Shown here one piece after another: positions 56,268-64,000 of a stretch of 64,000 nt of DNA. The notes under the pieces were generated by a model. It was given only the letters and a program-made list of their open reading frames with translations. It made no database searches and was not told the DNA's origin. Source of the stretch: Pseudomonas sp. PDM05 (lineage in GTDB: Bacteria; Pseudomonadota; Gammaproteobacteria; Pseudomonadales; Pseudomonadaceae); NCBI RefSeq assembly GCF_014851685.1, contig NZ_JACVAC010000008.1, positions 207,329-271,328 of the forward strand, written 5' to 3'. Position numbers and translations under genes: made by a program. Position 1 is the first letter of the stretch. Every line of letters starts with the position of its first letter.

Positions 56268-57083
56268 ATGCAGCCCATGCTGAATATCGCGCTGCGCGCC
56301 GCCCGCAGCGCCAGTGAATTGATCTTCCGCTCCATCGAGCGCCTGGATACCATCAAGGTCGACGAAAAAGACGCCAAGGATTACGTATCCGAGGTGGATC
56401 GCGCCGCCGAACAGAAAATCATCGACGCGCTGCGCAAGGCCTACCCTACCCACGGCATCCTCGGTGAAGAAACCGGTTTGCACAAAGGTAGCGGCGAAGG
56501 CGAAGACTACCTGTGGATCATCGACCCGCTGGATGGCACCACCAACTTCCTGCGCGGCATTCCACACTTTGCCGTGAGCATCGCGTGCAAATACCGTGGC
56601 CGCCTGGAACACGCAGTCGTACTGGACCCGGTCCGTCAGGAAGAATTCACCGCCAGCCGTGGCCGTGGCGCCCAGCTCAATGGCCGTCGCCTGCGTGTCA
56701 GCGGCCGCACCAGCCTGGACGGCGCCCTGCTGGGTACCGGCTTCCCGTTCCGTGACGATCAGATGGACAACCTGGAAAACTACCTGGGCATGTTCCGCGC
56801 CCTGGTTGGCCAGACCGCCGGCATCCGCCGCGCTGGCGCAGCGAGCCTGGACCTGGCCTACGTGGCCGCCGGCCGGTTTGATGCGTTCTGGGAGTCGGGG
56901 CTGTCCGAGTGGGACATGGCTGCAGGCGCCCTGCTGATCCAGGAAGCAGGCGGCTTGGTGAGCGACTTCACTGGCGGTCACGACTTCCTTGAGAAAGGTC
57001 ACGTGGTTGCGGGTAACACCAAATGCTTCAAGGCAGTATTGACGGCAATCCAGCCGCACCTGCCGGCCTCGCTGAAGCGCTAA
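56268..57083 (+). CDS. suhB: Inositol-1-monophosphatase / SuhB
   Basis: The 271-residue metal-dependent phosphatase has the lithium-sensitive family motif WIIDPLDGTTNFLRG and the second metal-site segment SEWDMAAGALLIQEAGG. Besides phosphatase activity, SuhB acts in rRNA antitermination in E. coli and affects virulence regulation in Pseudomonas. It is monocistronic with a strong terminator. Confidence 0.95.
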   Translation: MQPMLNIALRAARSASELIFRSIERLDTIKVDEKDAKDYVSEVDRAAEQKIIDALRKAYPTHGILGEETGLHKGSGEGEDYLWIIDPLDGTTNFLRGIPHFAVSIACKYRGRLEHAVVLDPVRQEEFTASRGRGAQLNGRRLRVSGRTSLDGALLGTGFPFRDDQMDNLENYLGMFRALVGQTAGIRRAGAASLDLAYVAAGRFDAFWESGLSEWDMAAGALLIQEAGGLVSDFTGGHDFLEKGHVVAGNTKCFKAVLTAIQPHLPASLKR

Positions 57084-57095
57084 GCGAGCGAGCAC

Positions 57096-57125
57096 AAAAA
57101 AGCACCCTTCGGGGTGCTTTTTTTT
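57096..57125 (+). terminator. suhB terminator
   Basis: AGCACCC-TTCG-GGGTGCT followed by eight T residues and preceded by A residues; could work in both directions. Confidence 0.92.
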
Positions 57126-57171
57126 GCCTGGGATTGCGGTAACACTGCATTTCCTGCCACAACACATACTG

Positions 57172-57266
57172 AATGTGGGAGCGGGCTTGCCCGCGAATGC
57201 GGTGGGCCAGTCAATACATCCGGTGACTGACACTCCGCTTTCGCGGGCAAGCCCGCTCCCACATTT
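57172..57266. repeat. Paired inverted REP elements
   Basis: Inverted REP copies GGGAGCGGGCTTGCCCGCGA and complement lie between the convergent suhB and glycine-zipper genes. Confidence 0.85.
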
Positions 57267-57288
57267 TGAACTGCACCAGGCTTATGGG

Positions 57289-57831
57289 TTACTGCTGATT
57301 CTGGCCGAGGATCAGACGCCCTTCTTTATCCACAGGAATCTGGCCACCCGGATCGCGATCCATACGCACGGTGCCTTCCTTGCCATCCAGGTTGTAACGC
57401 ACGTCGTAACCGACCACTTTGTCGCTAATGTCATTGACGGTGTTACAGCGGGTTTGCGTGGTGGTGTAGGTATCGCGGTTCTGCATGCCTTCCTGAACCT
57501 TGTTACCGGCATAACCGCCACCGACCGCACCGGCCACAGTGGCCAGCTTTTTACCGTTACCGCCACCGACCTGGTTGCCCAACAGGCCACCGGCCAGCGC
57601 ACCGACCACGGTGCCGACTATTTGATGTTGATCCTGTACCGGCTTCTGCCGGGTCACGGCGACGTCCTTGCAGACCTCGCGTGGTGTCTTGATCTGGGTT
57701 TTCACCGGCTGCACCGCCAGCACTTGCGCATACTCAGGGCCGCTTTTTACCAGGCTATAGGTGGCAAAAGCACCCCCGGCAGTCACACCGACAGCACCCA
57801 ATACCGCACCAACCAGCAACGACTTGTTCAC
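57289..57831 (-). CDS. Glycine-zipper 2TM-domain protein
   Basis: The 180-residue protein has an N-terminal hydrophobic segment and a glycine-zipper region (about 72-112, VGTVVGALAGGLLGNQVGGG and VAGAVGGGYAGNKVQEG) of the family that includes outer-membrane lipoproteins SlyB and YgiW-like surface antigens. It has no lipobox. Two Cys (54 and 129) could form a disulfide in the periplasm. The physiological role is unknown; such proteins are linked to envelope integrity. It lies after the secDF terminator and has its own promoter region. Confidence 0.85.
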   Translation of the reverse strand: MNKSLLVGAVLGAVGVTAGGAFATYSLVKSGPEYAQVLAVQPVKTQIKTPREVCKDVAVTRQKPVQDQHQIVGTVVGALAGGLLGNQVGGGNGKKLATVAGAVGGGYAGNKVQEGMQNRDTYTTTQTRCNTVNDISDKVVGYDVRYNLDGKEGTVRMDRDPGGQIPVDKEGRLILGQNQQ

Positions 57832-57891
57832 ATGAACCTCCTGACCATCACAAACGGACGGAAACGTCCGCGCTATACCCAGCCTTGGAGC

Positions 57892-57927
57892 AAAAAAAAA
57901 GGCACGAGTTCAATACTCGTGCCTTTC
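57892..57927 (-). terminator. secF terminator
   Basis: On the minus strand GGCACGAGT-ATTGAA-CTCGTGCC followed by nine T residues, about 30 bases after the secF stop. Confidence 0.92.
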
Positions 57928-57954
57928 TTGTCACAGCGGATCAACAACGGCCCA

Positions 57955-58869
57955 TCAAGGGCGGTCGTCGACCTCCTTGCCAGTGCTGGCCGGAGGGATC
58001 AGGTCTTCGCTGTTGAGGTTCAGCCAGATCAGCACCACGTTGGCGATGTAGATCGACGAGTAGGTCCCCGCCAGAACGCCGATGAACAGCGCCAGGGAGA
58101 AGCCCCACAGGTTATCGCCACCGAAGATCATCAGCGCCGCAATCGCCAGCAAGGTGGAGATCGACGTCGCCATGGTCCGCAGCAGGGTCTGGGTGGTGGA
58201 GATGTTGATGTTCTCGATCAACGACGCCTTGCGCAGTACGCGGAAGTTCTCACGAACCCGGTCGAATACCACGATGGTGTCGTTGAGAGAGTAACCAATG
58301 ATCGCCAGCACGGCTGCCAGTACGGTCAGGTCGAAGGTAACCTGGAAGTACGCCAGGATACCCACGGTCACGATCACGTCGTGGATCAGCGACACAATCG
58401 CGCCGACGCCGAACTTCCACTGAAAGCGGAACGCCAGGTAGATCATGATGCCGACCAGCGCCATCAGCATGCCGAGGCCGCCCTGGTCGCGCAGTTCTTC
58501 ACCCACCTGCGGGCCGACGAACTCGACACGCTTGACCGACGCCGGGTTGTCGCCGCCGACCTTCTGCAAGGCCTCGGCTACCTGGTGACCCAGTTGCGGG
58601 TCTTCGCCCGGCATACGCACCAGCAGGTCGGTGGTTGCACCGAAGCTCTGCACGATGGCTTCGTGATAGCCGGCCTTGACCAGCTCGTTGCGCACCAGGG
58701 TGACGTCGGCGGGCTTCTCGTAGGTCAGCTCGATGAGCGTACCGCCGGTGAAGTCCAGACCGTAGTTCAAGCCCTTATGGAACCAGCTGAACAACGCCAG
58801 AACGGTAAGGAGCACAGTGACGCCGAACGCAACGTTGCGAACGCCCATGAAGTTGATTGTACGTAACAT
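57955..58869 (-). CDS. secF: Protein translocase subunit SecF
   Basis: The 304-residue inner-membrane protein has six membrane segments and a short periplasmic domain. It works with SecD in proton-driven completion of protein export. It follows secD by nine bases. Confidence 0.96.
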   Translation of the reverse strand: MLRTINFMGVRNVAFGVTVLLTVLALFSWFHKGLNYGLDFTGGTLIELTYEKPADVTLVRNELVKAGYHEAIVQSFGATTDLLVRMPGEDPQLGHQVAEALQKVGGDNPASVKRVEFVGPQVGEELRDQGGLGMLMALVGIMIYLAFRFQWKFGVGAIVSLIHDVIVTVGILAYFQVTFDLTVLAAVLAIIGYSLNDTIVVFDRVRENFRVLRKASLIENINISTTQTLLRTMATSISTLLAIAALMIFGGDNLWGFSLALFIGVLAGTYSSIYIANVVLIWLNLNSEDLIPPASTGKEVDDRP

Positions 58870-58878
58870 GGCAGCCCC

Positions 58879-60750
58879 TTAAATCCACAACTTCTTGAAG
58901 TCACGCCCGCCAAAGATCAGGTTGACCATTGCGCGGGTCACCATGATGGCCGTGAACATCGAGGTAAAGATACCGAGGGACATGGTCACCGCAAAACCTT
59001 TGACCGGGCCAGTGCCCATGGCAAAGAGAATCCCGCCGACCAGCAAGGTGGTCAGGTTGGAGTCGAGAATCGCGGTAAATGCCCGGCCGAAGCCTTCGTT
59101 GATTGCACGCTGTACGGTCATGCCGGCGGCGATCTCTTCACGGATCCGCGAGAAGATCAGCACGTTGGCGTCTACCGCCATACCCATGGTGAGTACGATA
59201 CCGGCGATACCTGGCAGGGTCAGTGTAGCGCCCAGCAGCGACATCAGGGCCAGCAGCATCACCATGTTGCCCGCCAGGGCCACGGTGGCGATGACGCCGA
59301 AGAAGCGATAGATGGCGATGATGAACAGCGACACGAACAGCATGCCCCACAAAGCCGCATCGATACCCTTGGTGATGTTGTCGGCACCCAGGCTCGGGCC
59401 AATGGTGCGCTCTTCAGCGAAGTACATCGGCGCCGCCAGGCCACCGGCACGCAGCAGCAGTGCCAGCTCGGACGACTCGCCCTGACCGTTCAGGCCAGTG
59501 ATGCGGAATTGAGCACCCAGCGGCGACTGGATGGTCGCCAGGCTGATGATCTTCTTCTCTTCCTTGAAGGACTGTACCGGCACATCTTTCTCTACACCGT
59601 CGACCACTTGCTTGGTGTAGGTGGTGACCGGACGCTGCTCGATGAAGATGACCGCCATGCTGCGACCGACGTTGCTGCGCGTGGCGCGGCTCATCAGCTC
59701 ACCACCGTGGCCATCCAGGCGGATGTTTACTTCAGGCGTGCCGTGCTCGCCGAAACCGGCCTTGGCGTCGGTCACCTGGTCACCAGTGATGATCAGGCTA
59801 CGCTCGATCAGTGCAGGCGGGCGGTTGCCTTCGCGGAACTCGAATTCCTCGGAGGTGGCCTTGGAAGCTCCCGGCTCAGCGGCCAGGCGGAATTCCAGGT
59901 TGGCGGTTTTACCCAGGATACGCTTGGCTTCAGCAGTGTCCTGTACGCCCGGCAATTCGACCACGATGCGATTGGCACCCTGGCGCTGAACGATCGGCTC
60001 GGCCACACCCAGTTCGTTGACGCGGTTACGTACCGTGGTCAAGTTCTGCTTGATGGAGTATTCGCGGATTTCCGCCAGCTTGGCCGGGGTCATCGCCAGA
60101 CGCAGTACAGGTTGACCGTTCAGGTCGGCCGGTACGATGTCGAAATCGGTGAAGTTCTTGCGTACCAGTGCACGGGCCTGTTCGCGGGAAGCCTCGTCAG
60201 AGAAGCCCAGCTGGATGGCACCGTTGAGCTGCGGCAGGCTGCGATAACGCAATTTCTCTTTGCGCAGCAGGCTCTTCACATCGCCCTCATAGACTTTCAG
60301 GCGTGCGTCGAGGGCCTTGTCCATGTCGACTTCCAGCAGGAAGTGCACACCACCGGACAAGTCCAGACCCAGCTTCATCGGGTGCGCGCCAATGCTGCGC
60401 AGCCATTTTGGCGTGGTCTGTGCCAGGTTGAGCGCGACAACGTAGTCGTCGCCCATGACCTTGCGCACGACATCTTTGGCCGGCAATTGGTCTTCTTGCT
60501 TGGTCAGGCGCAACAAGCCGCCCTTCGCATCAGCTGCCAACGTTGCCGCCTTGACCTGGATACCTGCGTCAGTGAGCGCTTTGCTCGCGCGTTCCAGATC
60601 AGCCTGATTGACCTGCAGCGAAGTGCTGGCGCCAGTGATCTGGATCGCAGGGTCATCAGGGTAGAGATTGGGAGCGGAATAAATAAAACCGATCGCCAGC
60701 ACCGCCAGGATCAGTACGTATTTCCACAGAGGGTATTTGTTCAGCATCAC
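58879..60750 (-). CDS. secD: Protein translocase subunit SecD
   Basis: The 623-residue protein (or 622 if the second Met is used) has an N-terminal membrane anchor (about 9-28), a large periplasmic domain (about 30-445, with LGLDLSGGVHFLLEVDMDKA) and a C-terminal RND-type block of five membrane segments. It is upstream of secF and downstream of yajC in one transcription unit. Confidence 0.96.
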   Translation of the reverse strand: MMLNKYPLWKYVLILAVLAIGFIYSAPNLYPDDPAIQITGASTSLQVNQADLERASKALTDAGIQVKAATLAADAKGGLLRLTKQEDQLPAKDVVRKVMGDDYVVALNLAQTTPKWLRSIGAHPMKLGLDLSGGVHFLLEVDMDKALDARLKVYEGDVKSLLRKEKLRYRSLPQLNGAIQLGFSDEASREQARALVRKNFTDFDIVPADLNGQPVLRLAMTPAKLAEIREYSIKQNLTTVRNRVNELGVAEPIVQRQGANRIVVELPGVQDTAEAKRILGKTANLEFRLAAEPGASKATSEEFEFREGNRPPALIERSLIITGDQVTDAKAGFGEHGTPEVNIRLDGHGGELMSRATRSNVGRSMAVIFIEQRPVTTYTKQVVDGVEKDVPVQSFKEEKKIISLATIQSPLGAQFRITGLNGQGESSELALLLRAGGLAAPMYFAEERTIGPSLGADNITKGIDAALWGMLFVSLFIIAIYRFFGVIATVALAGNMVMLLALMSLLGATLTLPGIAGIVLTMGMAVDANVLIFSRIREEIAAGMTVQRAINEGFGRAFTAILDSNLTTLLVGGILFAMGTGPVKGFAVTMSLGIFTSMFTAIMVTRAMVNLIFGGRDFKKLWI

Positions 60751-60809
60751 GCCGCCCGCTTATGACGCGGGGCGCCTTGCGCGCCCCGTCGATTGGTAAA
60801 GGTTGTTAC

Positions 60810-61148
60810 TTAGATCGCTTTGAGCGTGCCTTTTGGCAGCGTGGCGGCGATGGCGCCCTTCTGGAACTTCATTTCCACAGTGTCGGAAACTTCCAGCACC
60901 ACGAAAGCATCGGAAACCTTGGTGATCTTGCCGGCGATGCCGCCAGTGGTCACGACTTCGTCACCTTTCTGCAGGCTGCCCAGCAGGTTTTTCTGCTCTT
61001 TGGCGCGCTTGGCCTGTGGGCGCCAGATCATCAGGTAGAAGATGACCAGGAAGCCGACCAGGAAAATCCACTCGAAACCACCGCCCATAGGACCGGCAGC
61101 GGCAGGCGCAGCGGCATCAGCCATGGCGTTAGAGATAAAAAAGCTCAT
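60810..61148 (-). CDS. yajC: Sec translocase auxiliary subunit YajC
   Basis: The 112-residue protein has a single membrane segment (about 24-44) followed by a basic cytoplasmic domain. It associates with SecDF. The usual order tgt-yajC-secD-secF is kept. A GC-rich hairpin lies in the 59-base gap to secD. Confidence 0.95.
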   Translation of the reverse strand: MSFFISNAMADAAAPAAAGPMGGGFEWIFLVGFLVIFYLMIWRPQAKRAKEQKNLLGSLQKGDEVVTTGGIAGKITKVSDAFVVLEVSDTVEMKFQKGAIAATLPKGTLKAI

Positions 61149-61191
61149 TTAGCACTCCAGTTGCAAATAGTGAATCTTAGGGTCGGAAAAC

Positions 61192-62316
61192 TCAGTCCAA
61201 GGGCGGCACAGGAAGCCCGCGCTTGGCATAGAAGGCATCGACGAAGGCGGCCAATGTACCCTGTTGAATAGCCTCGCGCAAACCAGCCATCAGGACTTGG
61301 TAGTGACGCAAATTGTGGATGGTATTCAACATGCTACCCAGCATTTCCCCACACTTGTCCAGATGGTGCAGATAAGCACGGGAGAAGTTCTGGCAGGTGT
61401 AGCAATCACAGGTGGGATCCAGCGGCGAATCATCATGGCGATGGAACGCGTTACGGATCTTCAGCACGCCTGTATCGATGAACAGATGCCCATTGCGGGC
61501 ATTACGGGTTGGCATCACGCAATCGAACATGTCCACACCGCGGCGCACACCCTCTACGAGATCTTCCGGTTTGCCAACGCCCATAAGGTAACGAGGTTTG
61601 TCAGCAGGCATCAGGCCCGGCAGATAATCCAGCACCTTGATCATCTCGTGCTTGGGCTCGCCAACCGACAAGCCGCCGATGGCCAGGCCATCAAAGCCGA
61701 TCTTGTCGAGGCCTTCCAGCGAGCGTTTGCGCAGGCTTTCGTGCATGCCGCCCTGGACGATGCCGAACAGCGCCGCGGTGTTATCACCATGTGCGTTCTT
61801 CGAGCGCTGGGCCCAACGCAGGGACAGCTCCATGGAGATCCGCGCGACGTCCTCATCGGCCGGGTACGGTGTGCACTCGTCGAAAATCATCACGATGTCG
61901 GAGCCCAGGTCGCGCTGCACCTGCATCGACTCCTCCGGGCCCATGAACACTTTGGAACCGTCTACCGGCGAGGCGAAGGTCACACCCTCTTCCTTGATCT
62001 TGCGCATGGCCCCCAGGCTGAACACCTGGAAACCACCGGAGTCGGTGAGGATCGGGCCTTGCCACTTCATGAAGTCATGCAGGTCGCCATGCTTCTTGAT
62101 CACTTCCGTGCCCGGACGCAACCACAGGTGGAAAGTGTTGCCGAGGATGATCTCGGCGCCGGTGGCGACGATGTCGCGCGGCAACATGCCCTTGACGGTG
62201 CCGTAGGTGCCGACCGGCATGAACGCCGGGGTCTCCACGGTGCCGCGCGGGAAAGTCAGGCGACCGCGACGGGCTTTGCCGTCGGTAGCGAGCAATTCAA
62301 ACGACATACGACTCAT
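61192..62316 (-). CDS. tgt: tRNA-guanine transglycosylase
   Basis: The 374-residue enzyme exchanges guanine 34 for preQ1 in tRNAs with GUN anticodons. ILTDSGGFQVFSL carries the active-site Asp, and the zinc ligands are in CDCYTCQNFSRAYLHH. The ATG at 62316 overlaps the queA stop as ATGA and has AGAGGAA upstream. Confidence 0.97.
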   Translation of the reverse strand: MSRMSFELLATDGKARRGRLTFPRGTVETPAFMPVGTYGTVKGMLPRDIVATGAEIILGNTFHLWLRPGTEVIKKHGDLHDFMKWQGPILTDSGGFQVFSLGAMRKIKEEGVTFASPVDGSKVFMGPEESMQVQRDLGSDIVMIFDECTPYPADEDVARISMELSLRWAQRSKNAHGDNTAALFGIVQGGMHESLRKRSLEGLDKIGFDGLAIGGLSVGEPKHEMIKVLDYLPGLMPADKPRYLMGVGKPEDLVEGVRRGVDMFDCVMPTRNARNGHLFIDTGVLKIRNAFHRHDDSPLDPTCDCYTCQNFSRAYLHHLDKCGEMLGSMLNTIHNLRHYQVLMAGLREAIQQGTLAAFVDAFYAKRGLPVPPLD

Positions 62317-63362
62317 AGTTGTTCCTCTGGGCCGCGTGGCGCCGGGTTGCGGGTGATAAACATCGCATCACCGTAGCTGAAAAAACGGTACTCGTTGGCG
62401 ATGGCGGCCTGGTAAGCGGCCATGGTTTCCGGGTAGCCGGCAAATGCCGAGACCAGCATCAACAGCGTGGATTCGGGCAGATGGAAATTGGTGACCAGGC
62501 AATCGACCACATGGAACGGTCGGCCCGGGAAGATAAAGATGTCGGTGTCGCCGCTGAACGGCTTGAGCACGCCATCACGTGCCGCGCTTTCCAGGGAGCG
62601 CACGCTGGTGGTGCCTACCGCCACCACTCGCCCGCCACGCGCCTTGCAGGCGGCCACAGCGTCGACAACTTCCTGGCTGACTTCCAGCCACTCGCTGTGC
62701 ATGTGGTGGTCTTCGATGTTATCCACACGCACCGGCTGAAACGTGCCGGCCCCCACGTGCAGGGTCACATAGGCGGTCTCGACGCCCTTGGCGGCAATCG
62801 CATCCAGCAGTGGCTGGTCGAAATGCAGCCCGGCGGTCGGCGCGGCAACGGCACCCAGGCGCTGCGAGTAGACGGTCTGGTAGCGCTCGCGGTCCGAGTC
62901 TTCGTCGGGGCGATCGATATAGGGTGGCAGCGGCATATGGCCGACACGCTCCAGCAGAGGCAACACCTCTTCTGCGAACTTGAGTTCGAACAGGGCGTCA
63001 TGGCGCGCCACCATCTCGGCTTCGCCACCACCATCGATCAAGATGCAGGAGCCCGGTTTCGGCGACTTGCTGGAGCGCACATGGGCCAGCACACGATGGC
63101 TGTCCAGTACGCGCTCTACCAGGATTTCCAGCTTGCCGCCGGAAGCTTTCTGGCCAAACAGCCGCGCCGGAATCACCCGGGTATTGTTGAACACCATCAG
63201 ATCGCCTGGGCGCAAATGCTCCAGCAAATCAGTGAATTGACGGTGTGCGAGGGCACCGCTGGGCCCGTCCAGGGTCAGCAGTCGACTGGCGCGACGCTCG
63301 GCCAAAGGATGGCGAGCGATCAGCGAATCAGGAAGCTCAAAAGTAAAGTCAGCAACGCGCAT
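62313..63362 (-). CDS. queA: S-adenosylmethionine:tRNA ribosyltransferase-isomerase
   Basis: The 349-residue enzyme converts preQ1 in tRNA to epoxyqueuosine, the step after Tgt. Typical segments are MRVADFTFELPDSLIARHP at the start, TAGLHFDQPLL and VTNFHLPESTLLMLVSAFAG. First gene of the queA-tgt-yajC-secDF run. Confidence 0.97.
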   Translation of the reverse strand: MRVADFTFELPDSLIARHPLAERRASRLLTLDGPSGALAHRQFTDLLEHLRPGDLMVFNNTRVIPARLFGQKASGGKLEILVERVLDSHRVLAHVRSSKSPKPGSCILIDGGGEAEMVARHDALFELKFAEEVLPLLERVGHMPLPPYIDRPDEDSDRERYQTVYSQRLGAVAAPTAGLHFDQPLLDAIAAKGVETAYVTLHVGAGTFQPVRVDNIEDHHMHSEWLEVSQEVVDAVAACKARGGRVVAVGTTSVRSLESAARDGVLKPFSGDTDIFIFPGRPFHVVDCLVTNFHLPESTLLMLVSAFAGYPETMAAYQAAIANEYRFFSYGDAMFITRNPAPRGPEEQL

Positions 63363-63470
63363 GATGGAGTTCGTCTAGCAGGGCCGGGAAGTCTAGCGGA
63401 AATAGTGAAAATTGACCATGAAAGGTGATTGACCAACGGTAATCTCATCTCTATACTTCGCCGCCATTGA

Positions 63471-63555
63471 GCCCTGATGGCGGAATTGGTAGACGCGGCG
63501 GATTCAAAATCCGTTTTCGAAAGGAGTGGGAGTTCGAGTCTCCCTCGGGGCACCA
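63471..63555 (+). tRNA. tRNA-Leu (anticodon CAA)
   Basis: The 85-base gene has a seven-pair acceptor stem with one G-U pair, an anticodon loop TTCAAAA with CAA at 63505-63507, a long variable arm typical of leucine tRNAs, a GTTCGAG T loop and an encoded CCA end (63553-63555). It reads UUG codons. Confidence 0.96.
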
Positions 63556-63559
63556 TCTT

Positions 63560-63593
63560 AAAAAAAGACCTTGAATTTCAAGGTCTTTTTTTT
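63560..63593 (+). terminator. tRNA-Leu terminator
   Basis: AAAGACCTTGAA and TTCAAGGTCTTT form a long stem followed by a T run directly after the tRNA. Confidence 0.92.
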
Positions 63594-63879
63594 CGTCTGT
63601 AGAAAAGCGCGGAACGCATCAAGCCTTCCTTTAGCAGGCGATCTATCGTGCCGAGCCCTCTCCAGGAGCGCCCAGACACGCCAAGACAACACGACCCTCC
63701 CCCCCTACCGTTCATCGCCACTTACGAGCCTCCAAGGACCCGCTGGAGAGCGCTTCGGAGTGCCGGGTAGATTGACTCCAGCAGCGACCGAAACGTACTC
63801 AAAAATCATAAACTTGCCCGGGACTGAAAACGTCGATGAAAGGATAAACCGGCCCTTCCTGGGCTTTTTTTCGCGCCCA
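63594..63879. other. Intergenic region without a convincing gene
   Basis: Between the tRNA terminator and the rRNA terminator about 290 bases hold only weak open frames on both strands without ribosome-binding sites. A short GCCC-TTCCT-GGGC stem with a T run lies at about 63853-63872 on the plus strand. Confidence 0.5.
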
Positions 63880-63916
63880 AAACAAAACCCCATCTGCTTT
63901 CGCAAATGGGGTTTCG
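63880..63916 (-). terminator. rRNA operon terminator
   Basis: On the minus strand CCCCATTTGC-GAAA-GCAGATGGGG is followed by TTTTGTTTT, about 10 bases after the end of the 5S gene. Confidence 0.92.
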
Positions 63917-63924
63917 GAATTTAA

Positions 63925-64000
63925 TCTTGACGATGACCTACTCTCACATGGGGAAACCCCACACTACCATCGGCGATGCATCGTTTCACTGCTGAGTTCG
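63925..64000 (-). rRNA. rrf: 5S ribosomal RNA, 3' part (cut by window end)
   Basis: The reverse complement reads CGAACTCAGCAGTGAAACGA through GTGGGGTTTCCCCATGTGAG to GTCATCGTCAAGA, the 3' portion of a Pseudomonas 5S rRNA (about 76 of 120 bases). The exact 3' end is uncertain by a few bases. An rRNA operon must continue beyond the window on the minus strand. Confidence 0.95.

Noticed and set aside
63471..63555. tRNA-Leu as an integration site of an island
   Set aside because: No integrase and no duplicated tRNA 3' end are seen in the sequence that follows.
63594..63924. Small ORFs on both strands between tRNA-Leu and 5S rRNA
   Set aside because: No ribosome-binding sites, no recognised product, and they overlap the rRNA terminator.

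Overview
The window is a chromosomal segment of a fluorescent Pseudomonas (P. fluorescens group). This is inferred from the high G+C content, the characteristic proteins, the isc, bamB-der-hisS-ispG-rodZ-pilW-rlmN-ndk and queA-tgt-yajC-secDF gene orders, and many paired REP elements with the core GGGAGCGGGCTTGC. Most genes from 26 kb to 63 kb are housekeeping genes in familiar order. The first 25 kb is catabolic and accessory.

Layout. 0.1-0.6 kb: an L,D-transpeptidase. 0.87-8.03 kb: a nag operon with a GntR/UTRA regulator, the deacetylase NagA, a SIS-type deaminase, a fused EIIA-HPr-EI protein and NagE (EIIC-EIIB plus a second, Cys-less EIIB). 8.05-9.96 kb: a small accessory patch between two REP doublets, holding a frameshifted small gene, a two-gene nucleotidyltransferase module and a duplicated 80-bp upstream element. 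10.0-16.0 kb: a Nif3-like protein, purL and mltF. 16.3-24.7 kb: a trehalose PTS locus (treP, treC, a LamB-like porin, a second fused EIIA-HPr-EI and a lone Cys-less EIIB on the minus strand, with divergent treR). 25-27 kb: a membrane GGDEF-EAL protein. 27-30.3 kb: guaA and guaB. 30.4-37.1 kb: a two-CxxC protein, a TauE/SafE transporter, a LysR regulator, xseA, an M23 peptidase, and leuA behind a small leader ORF. 37.3-39.2 kb: an omega-amidase overlapping an aminotransferase. 39.3-54.3 kb: a long minus-strand run der, bamB, yfgM, hisS, ispG, rodZ, pilW, rlmN, ndk, iscX, fdx, hscA, hscB, iscA, iscU, iscS, iscR. 54.5-57.1 kb: cysE, trmJ and divergent suhB. 57.3-63.4 kb: a glycine-zipper protein, then secF, secD, yajC, tgt and queA. 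The end holds tRNA-Leu(CAA) and the 3' part of a 5S rRNA gene on the minus strand.

How the genes work together. The two sugar loci have the same plan: a UTRA-type regulator with visible operators, a sugar-specific EII, its own complete phosphoryl relay (EIIA+HPr+EI in one chain), and the enzyme for the imported sugar phosphate. Both also carry an EIIB-like domain in which the phosphorylated Cys is replaced by Ala. That shared feature and the nucleotidyltransferase patch at 8.1-9.9 kb are the least ordinary parts of the window. No CRISPR array, complete insertion sequence or prophage was seen. Start sites were chosen by Shine-Dalgarno position, signal peptides and known family N-termini. All functions are read from motifs and remembered families; no searches were run.
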